From the NCBI RefSeq assembly GCF_039555335.1, contig NC_092637.1, forward strand, positions 40,450,526 through 40,514,525: a DNA stretch of 64,000 nt. The letters run 5' to 3'. Origin of the DNA: Amphiura filiformis (lineage: Eukaryota; Echinodermata; Ophiuroidea; Amphilepidida; Amphiuridae). The notes below the pieces were generated by a model. The model saw only the letters and a list, made by a program, of their open reading frames with translations, was not told the DNA's origin and searched no databases. Positions 58,188-64,000 of the stretch are shown piece after piece. The translations under genes and the position numbers were made by a program. Position 1 is the first letter of the stretch; every line of letters starts with the position of its first letter.

Positions 58188-61100
58188 ATGGGTTCTTCAA
58201 TGCGTAATTCTGCGGGATTTGTTTTCCTATTTTATGCAGGCCTATGTGTTATTGCCATCAACGCCCAGGTAGATTCGGGTGGCGGTACTACTGACACTGC
58301 AACGGTAAGTTTACATGGTAGTAAATTATATATGTGGCAACCTAATATAGCCTACTTTTTTGAATGAGATACTAGTATTCGCAGCCCCCATCAGCACAGT
58401 CCCTATAGGATAATAGGATGTTTGTTTGCAAAAATCAAGGTTGGCAATTTTATAACTACGCCCTGATCAGCATTAAGGAGGCAGTTTTGGAGTTCTTTGG
58501 TAAAGTATTTGCTCTTTCATGATTCAAATCGCTTTGTTGAACAATTTAAGTCAGCTATAACAGACCACGCAGTACAACAAAACCATGTTATCAATTAGGA
58601 AAATGCAAAAATCCTTAGCAAGGAGTGCGACGCTAATGCCAGATAGGCCTATTGCCAAGAAATTAAAGTGGATGATCCTCTCTTGACCTGAAATACACCC
58701 TCTACTGTCGGGATGTGTCCTACTGGAAGTAAAGATCTACCAACATCATTCTGATGACGCTTATCGACCATGATAGGCAAAATCTTCAACAGTGAGTTCT
58801 GTTCAAAAGAAATTTATCTTACCATTTTAATACTGTTTGCCACAAAGGTTTATAGTTCACTTATCAATTTGGGTTTCCCTCAGGAACATACTACAGCAGA
58901 GGAGGAACTTCTTGCGGAAAACACAGTGGAAACACTTGTTAATCTGATATGCGATTGCAAAATAAAAGGTAATTAAAAAAAATTAAGATTTCATATGTCA
59001 ATGTTCAATGCCACGCGTTCAGACTTCAGTATTTAAAACTCATCTTGTCAAATATTGCCGAGGGGCTAGCGCAAGAATTCATACCTACACTGTTATATCT
59101 GCATTAGCAGATAAGGATCTTATTTAGGCCAATAGTATTAGCTATAACCCTAAAATTTCTCATAACAAGCTGATTTTTTCAGGATAGGTCCAGAAACATG
59201 TGTAGAATCAAATTCCAAAAGTCCCCGAAAATCCCCCTTGTGCTTCCTTCAAAATCCAAGATGGCGTCCAAAATAGCCGCCATTTTCAGTTTTTATCATA
59301 ACTTTGCCCCCAGACATGTTAAAATCACAAACAAAGCATCTAAATATATGTTTTGAGGTACAAGGAATGTTTTAAAAACATTTGCAAGAGGTTTCAATAA
59401 TCCTAAGTAGCTAAAATCCAAGATGGCGTCCAAAATGGCCGCCATTTTCAGTTTTTATCATAACTTTGCCCCCAGACATGTTAAAATCACAAACAAAGCA
59501 TCTAAATATATATTTTGAGGTACAAGGAATGTTTTAAAAACATTTGCAAAAGGTTTCAATGATCCTAAGTAGCCAAATTCCAATATGGTGGACAAAATGG
59601 CCGCCTTTTTAGTAAGTAAAATTAGTTTTCAACCAGACATGTGTTTAAGATGTGTTAATTGGCATTGGAGAAAGTTCAAAACTCATGATTTGTAAGCAGC
59701 CTTGTAATGCACATCATCCAAATTCACTACCATTATTACCATCATTATTTTACAATATTGATTCAGTGCTTTTATCATGTGTACAATACAATAGTTACCA
59801 TTATTTTTTATTTGCCTCCAAAAGAGCTGAGCTCATACCAAGATGGCTTAAGCCTATGTTCACATCGGTATCCCCGTGATGTAATGTAATCAAATGGTAC
59901 ACCTTAAACTTGATCAACTTGCACTGTGTTTTCGGCATTAATGTTCTTCAATGCTGGTTCAGTCTCCTCATTGTCTCCAACTAGTACAGGTGCTGTGTTG
60001 CTGCAAGACTGACCACAGCATTTGCTGCACATCAATGTACAGAAGAGTCTCAAGTTTCTTGCAGCTGCATGTCATGTTGTTTCAGCCATCTTGTTTGCAT
60101 CCACATTATATCATGTTGAGCAATGTGTCTGGTGCAACAGCGAGTTCTGTTTCTACTGGAACAAGAATTCCATCTTGTGATCTCCATCCCCAGTCAGTTG
60201 GACTTAGGTTGTTCCCCATCCATTCTTGAACCGTGAGAAAAGTGCCATATCCATCAAATACAACAATCGGGTGTGCTCCATAATGCTTTAGCATGTGTGA
60301 TGTGTAATTCTGACATATGCCTGAATAGGTGGAGGGATGTGGCCAAATGGTGGCCAAATGTCGAAGTAGGTAACCACCATCTACTACAAAGAGACAATTC
60401 TCTGGCAGCTTGGAATGCTCAGTGAACGATTTCAACAGAAGGCCCAGGGAACTCTTTGGCGATTTACGCATAAGGTCATCTTCAAAGAGAGAAGGTGGCT
60501 GAGGACCTAGTTCGTACGTAAAGAACGACGCTATCTCAGAGCTGTTGTTCAGTACACATGTGATTCTATTATATAATAGAGTCGGATTCACTTCTACTTG
60601 TTGTCCCCTAACTCGCACCATCTTGTCCTTTGCTCCAATCATAGTAACCTTGTCATTTCGGCGTAAGGCAATGTTTGTAAACTTTGTACCCATTTTTTCT
60701 ATTGCTGACTTCGTGCCAACTTCCACCGCTCTATCACAGTTAGCGGATGAATCTGCTACAGTCCCAGTTGACACGTACCAGACGATCCAGTCCATACCCA
60801 GCAAAGGGGGATGTGCCTTCAACCAACCAACAAAAACTTTACGATCCCCTATGTTCCCGTATGAACACCCGTGAACTGCTCTAAAGCATCATAATCTGGG
60901 GCACATCGAGAAAGTGCGTGGACTCACTTGGTTAATGTACTGTCTGTGATGCCGCGACCATGTGTCATTCCCCCTGATGTCTTCAAAGTCCACAACAAAA
61001 AACTGCTCAATGGTTTGGTCAGAGAAGTTTCCACCCCAGAAAAAATCTAGACGTCGGATGGTGAAATATCCCTTGTCTGTGAACAGTTGGTACTCATCTG

Positions 61101-63826
61101 GGGGCATGTTTTCCCCAAAGACTCCATCTGTTGTAAATACAACTTTGCAGATTTGGCATAGTGGAGATGCCCTGCAGCGTAGAAGTGAGGCATCATCTCT
61201 CTTATGCAGTAGAGGCGGAGCTTCCAATTCCCTGTTCTTTCAGCTCTAATGAAATGCCGAATATATTAAAGGGCCACCTGTCTGATGTATTGCACCCACA
61301 GCTTCGCAATTCTGCTTTTACCTGCTTTGATGTCTCTTCACGCTATTACAGGCTGTGACACAGTCTCAGCCATTTATCGTCGAGGAAAGCGCAAACCCCG
61401 AACAAGAAACATGAATATAACTTGTTAGATACCTTTACAAATGCCAGCAGCATGCATGATGAGGTACAGAGAGCAGGGGAGAGCTTCATCCTGAAGATGT
61501 ATGGGGCTAGCAATGGTTCATTGAATGAATACCGCCACACTGTATACAAACGGGCAATTGGTCGCAGTAACCTTAGCTCTTCATTTGAGCTCGCGAGTTT
61601 ACCCCCAACTTGTGCTGCTGCAAAACAGCACTCATTCCGCACTTTCCTCACGGTTCAAGAATGGATGGGGAACAACCTAAGTCCAACTGACTGGGAATGG
61701 AGATCACAAGATGGAATTCTTGTTCAAGTAGAAACAGAACCCGCTGTTGCACCAGACACATTGCTCAACATGGTATCATGTGGATGCAAACAAGATGCAA
61801 CAACATGACATGCAGCTGCAAGAAACTTGAGACTCTTCTGTACATTGATGTGCAGCAAATGCTGTGGTCAGTCTTGCAGCAACACAGCACCTGTACTAGT
61901 TGGGGACAATGAGGAGGAGACCGAACCAACATTGCAGAACATTAATGCAGGAGACACAGTGCAAGTTGATTAAGTTTAAGGTATACCATTTGATTGCATT
62001 ACATCACATGGATACCGATGTGAACATAGGCTTAAGTCATCTTGGCATGAGCTCAGCTAGTTTGGAGGCAAATAGAAAATAATGGTAACTATTGTATTGT
62101 ACACATGGTAAAAGCACTGAATCAATATTGTAAAATAATGATGGTAATAATGGTAGTGAATTTGGATGATGTGCATTATAAGTCTGCTTACAAATCATGA
62201 GTTTTGAACTTTCTGCAATGCCAATTAACACATCTTAAACACTTCTTAGGCGGTCATTTTGGACGCCATCTTATATTTTGGCTTTATATCTAGGTATTGA
62301 AATCCTTCTAGTACATTTTGAATATATCCATTGTACCTCAAACCTATGTGAGATATTTTGTATATGTATTTAACAAGTCTGGTTGAAAACTAATTTTACT
62401 TTACGCCATATTGGAATTTGGCTACTTAGGATCATTGAAACCTCTTGTAAATGTTTTTAAAACATTCCTTGTACCTCAAAATATATATTTAGATGCTTTG
62501 TTTGTGATTTTAACATGTCTGGGTGCAAAGTTATGATAAAAACTGAAAATGGTGGCCATTTTGGACGCCATCTTGGATTTTGGCTACTTAGGATCATTGA
62601 AACCTCTTGCAAATGTTTTTAAAACATTCCTTGTACCTCAAAACATTATATTTAGATGCTTTGTTTGTGATTTTAACATGTCTGGGGGCAAAATTATGAT
62701 AAAAACTGAAAATGGCGGCCATTTTGGACGCCATCTTGGATTTTGAAGGAAGCACAAGGGGGATTCTCGGGGACTTTTGGAATTTGATTCTATACATATT
62801 CCTGGACCTATCCTGAAAAAATCAGCTTGTTATGAGAAATTTTGACCTTTTAATGATATATGAGCTAATACTATTGGCCTAATTATCAGACCTAGAAATT
62901 GCACTTACTTGTGTACGTTTCTGAAAGACCACCTGTTGCCTTTAACATAACTTGACATTTGACTGCCGCAGCTATTTGCAACCGACGCGGTAGAAGTAGT
63001 TCTAGCATCGATCGTACCAACTGGCAACACTAAGATCAGTGTTCGAACTACTTCTAGCGTCTGTTACCAATAGAAGTCACTACCTATGAAGTACGGATAA
63101 AGGAAATAGGTGTTGCTGAAACGTAAACAAGTACATGTAATTTCTGGAACAGATACTGAGAACCAATCTACTGAGTTTACTATAATTTTACCGATCCTGA
63201 TGAATCTGTTCAACCATTATATAGCTGCCCTGTAGGCTGTTATATATAATAGATATTTGACAAGTTAACAAATTTGCCGACGCTACCTTCGTGCACTATA
63301 CATTAGGCGGATGCACTGTGTTTAGCGTTAGCTTTGGATAATTAATTATTTTATTATTTTCTCCCCGACTTCATCGGGTGAAAAATCAATATCAATAAAT
63401 ATCTAATGCTAACTTTAAAAAGGGCGCCTCCGCTTAATAAAGGCGACGTTTTAAAGGCGGTGTTTAAAGTAGGGTCGGTCAGGCGATTTTTTTCTCCTGG
63501 AGGCTAAGATTACCATAAAATTTCAACAAAACCAATTCAAAAGATTTTTTGCAGACCTTATTTTCAAAAAATATTCAGCCCAAATTAATATATTTTGCCC
63601 CCTAAACGGTTGATTTTAGCATTTTTTTCCCGTCGCCTAACCGTCGATATTGACATTCCAAAAAACAGAAACATGTGGACAAGTGACGGTACCGGAGCCT
63701 CAAGACTGCTATGACCTGTTACAACAAGGCCACACCAAAAGTGGCAAATATACCATCTACCCATTTGGCAATGACGGGCCTCTCCTTGTATATTGTGATA
63801 TGGAATCCGACGGAGGGGGTTGGACG
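58188..63826 (+). CDS. Fibrinogen-related domain (FReD) protein, 5' part (continues beyond the window)
   Basis: Exon 1 (58188-58304) encodes [20 protein letters not shown] and VIAINAQ, a signal peptide, and ends in phase 0 at gtaagt. An in-frame ATG lies further upstream at 58119, but the signal peptide favours 58188 or the next Met at 58203. Exon 2 (58884-58968, 85 bp) encodes [18 protein letters not shown] and LICDCKIK. Exon 3 (63669-63826, 158 bp) begins the fibrinogen domain: [35 protein letters not shown]. Exons 2 and 3 equal in length and phase those of the minus-strand FReD gene at 29940-34945, and their sequences are close. The cysteine pair in LICDCK may support oligomerisation, an inference. 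Intron 2 (4.7 kb) is almost filled by foldback 2. The remaining FReD exons would lie to the right of the window. Confidence 0.85.
59255..59610. repeat. ~162-bp units, left arm of foldback 2
   Basis: 'tccaagatggcgtccaaaat' occurs at 59255 and 59417, and a diverged 'tccaatatggtgg' follows near 59578. Units include 'cagacatgttaaaatcac', 'gaggtacaaggaatg' and 'ggccgccattttcag'. The mirror array is at about 62255-62760. Confidence 0.85.
60106..61240 (-). pseudogene. Uncharacterised protein, middle and C-terminal parts (foldback 2, left half)
   Basis: On the minus strand, 60889-61227 has [31 protein letters not shown] and [11 protein letters not shown]. After a stop, 60106-60822 continues with [63 protein letters not shown] and PIVVFDGYG. 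It then jumps to [20 protein letters not shown], which implies an internal deletion. VVDGGYLL and VVFDGYG are the kind of strand-acid motifs seen in PIN/FEN-like nucleases. I recall the same order in long predicted proteins of lancelets, corals and echinoderms; their role is not established. Missing parts and stops make it non-functional here. Confidence 0.7.
61338..61975 (+). pseudogene. Same protein family, C-terminal part (foldback 2, right half)
   Basis: The plus strand reads [19 protein letters not shown] near 61338. After a frame change, 61422-61808 gives [60 protein letters not shown] and [14 protein letters not shown] further frame supplies CSCKKL and a Cys-rich tail. The end of this segment is the mirror of the minus-strand tail at 59950-60235. 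It follows in protein order the part missing on the left. Confidence 0.7.
62903..63178. mobile_element. Diverged copy of the palindromic MITE at 32770-33015
   Basis: 'acttacttgtgtacgtttc' on the left faces 'gaaacgtaaacaagtaca' on the right, with 'gtagaagtagttc' and 'gaactacttctag' in the centre. The tail 'ctactgagttta' to 'ccgatcctgatgaat' also matches. Confidence 0.7.
63302..63437. mobile_element. Short MITE, copy of 27588-27710
   Basis: 'attaggcgga' at the left and 'gcgcctccgcttaat' at the right mirror each other. The interior shares 'gttagctttgga' and 'taattattttatta'. Confidence 0.68.
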
Positions 63827-64000
63827 GTATGTTTTATGTTTAAGTTGCCTGTCTGTCCGTCTGCTAACCAGTCCTGTATGTGTGTGTCTTTCCCCCGTGA
63901 GGGGGTTTCTTTCGAAAATTTGAACGGGGATGTGCCACGCAGACTTTCGGATGTTGACTTTCTATATACCTACTTGCTGTTTTTGCTACCCATCAGTATA
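63827..64000. other. Start of FReD intron 3 and window edge
   Basis: Non-coding sequence after the donor gtatgt; nothing else recognised. Confidence 0.6.

Larger units (their letters stand above)
59125..62886. mobile_element. Giant foldback element 2 (3.8 kb inverted repeat) in FReD intron 2
   Basis: The left arm (59125 to about 60240) is repeated as reverse complement in the right arm (about 61640-62886). Outer ends: 'aggccaatagtattagct' against 'agctaatactattggcct'. Each arm has ~162-bp units with TCCAAGATGGC cores, then coding sequence for the C-terminus of a protein, read from centre to outside (minus strand on the left, plus strand on the right). The 1.4-kb loop carries earlier parts of the same protein on the minus strand and a later part on the plus strand. 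No target duplication was found. Confidence 0.85.

Overview
The window is nuclear DNA of an animal, most likely a marine invertebrate deuterostome: an echinoderm, or less likely a hemichordate. The reasons are spliced genes with GT-AG introns, two fibrinogen-domain lectin-type genes, AT-rich introns full of MITEs, tRNA-derived SINEs, CR1/L2-like LINEs, Penelope-like elements and a BEL/Pao element, and frequent 'taggcctat' words. The species cannot be fixed from sequence alone.

Four host genes can be supported. (1) 3709-15478 (+) is a four-exon gene for a secreted 167-residue NTF2-like/SnoaL-like protein; its third intron is 9.8 kb. (2) 18488-20365 (-) encodes a 625-residue secreted precursor made of about 45 copies of a 12-residue repeat. 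(3) 29940-34945 (-) is a fibrinogen-related (FReD) gene with four recognised exons; two surplus bases disturb one exon and the signal-peptide exon was not found. (4) 58188-63826 (+) is a second FReD gene with three exons that runs off the right edge. Genes 3 and 4 share exon lengths (85 and 158 bp), phases and sequence, so they are paralogues on opposite strands.

The rest is mostly mobile DNA. 1-3500 holds a ~2 kb repeat (second copy 21453-24085) and a LINE end. Intron 3 of gene 1 holds Penelope remnants, a SINE, a LINE and a 4.5-kb foldback element with a nested hAT-type MITE. 15.5-18.4 kb is MITEs. 20.6-29.6 kb holds LINE and Penelope fragments, nested MITEs and palindromic MITEs. 31.5-38.9 kb holds hAT-, Harbinger- and TTAA-type MITEs. 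41.7-49.0 kb is a young, rearranged BEL/Pao fossil. 52.5-56.7 kb is more MITEs. 59.1-62.9 kb is a 3.8-kb foldback inside intron 2 of gene 4.

The most unusual observation is that the two large foldbacks look like opposite ends of one element family. Both have outer arrays of ~162-bp units carrying a TCCAAGATGGC-type motif. Both have arms carrying coding sequence in inverted duplicate: N-terminal segments in the first, C-terminal segments in the second. I recall these segments as parts of one long, poorly characterised invertebrate protein family with a PIN-nuclease-like region and a Cys-rich tail. Each foldback sits inside an intron of a host gene.
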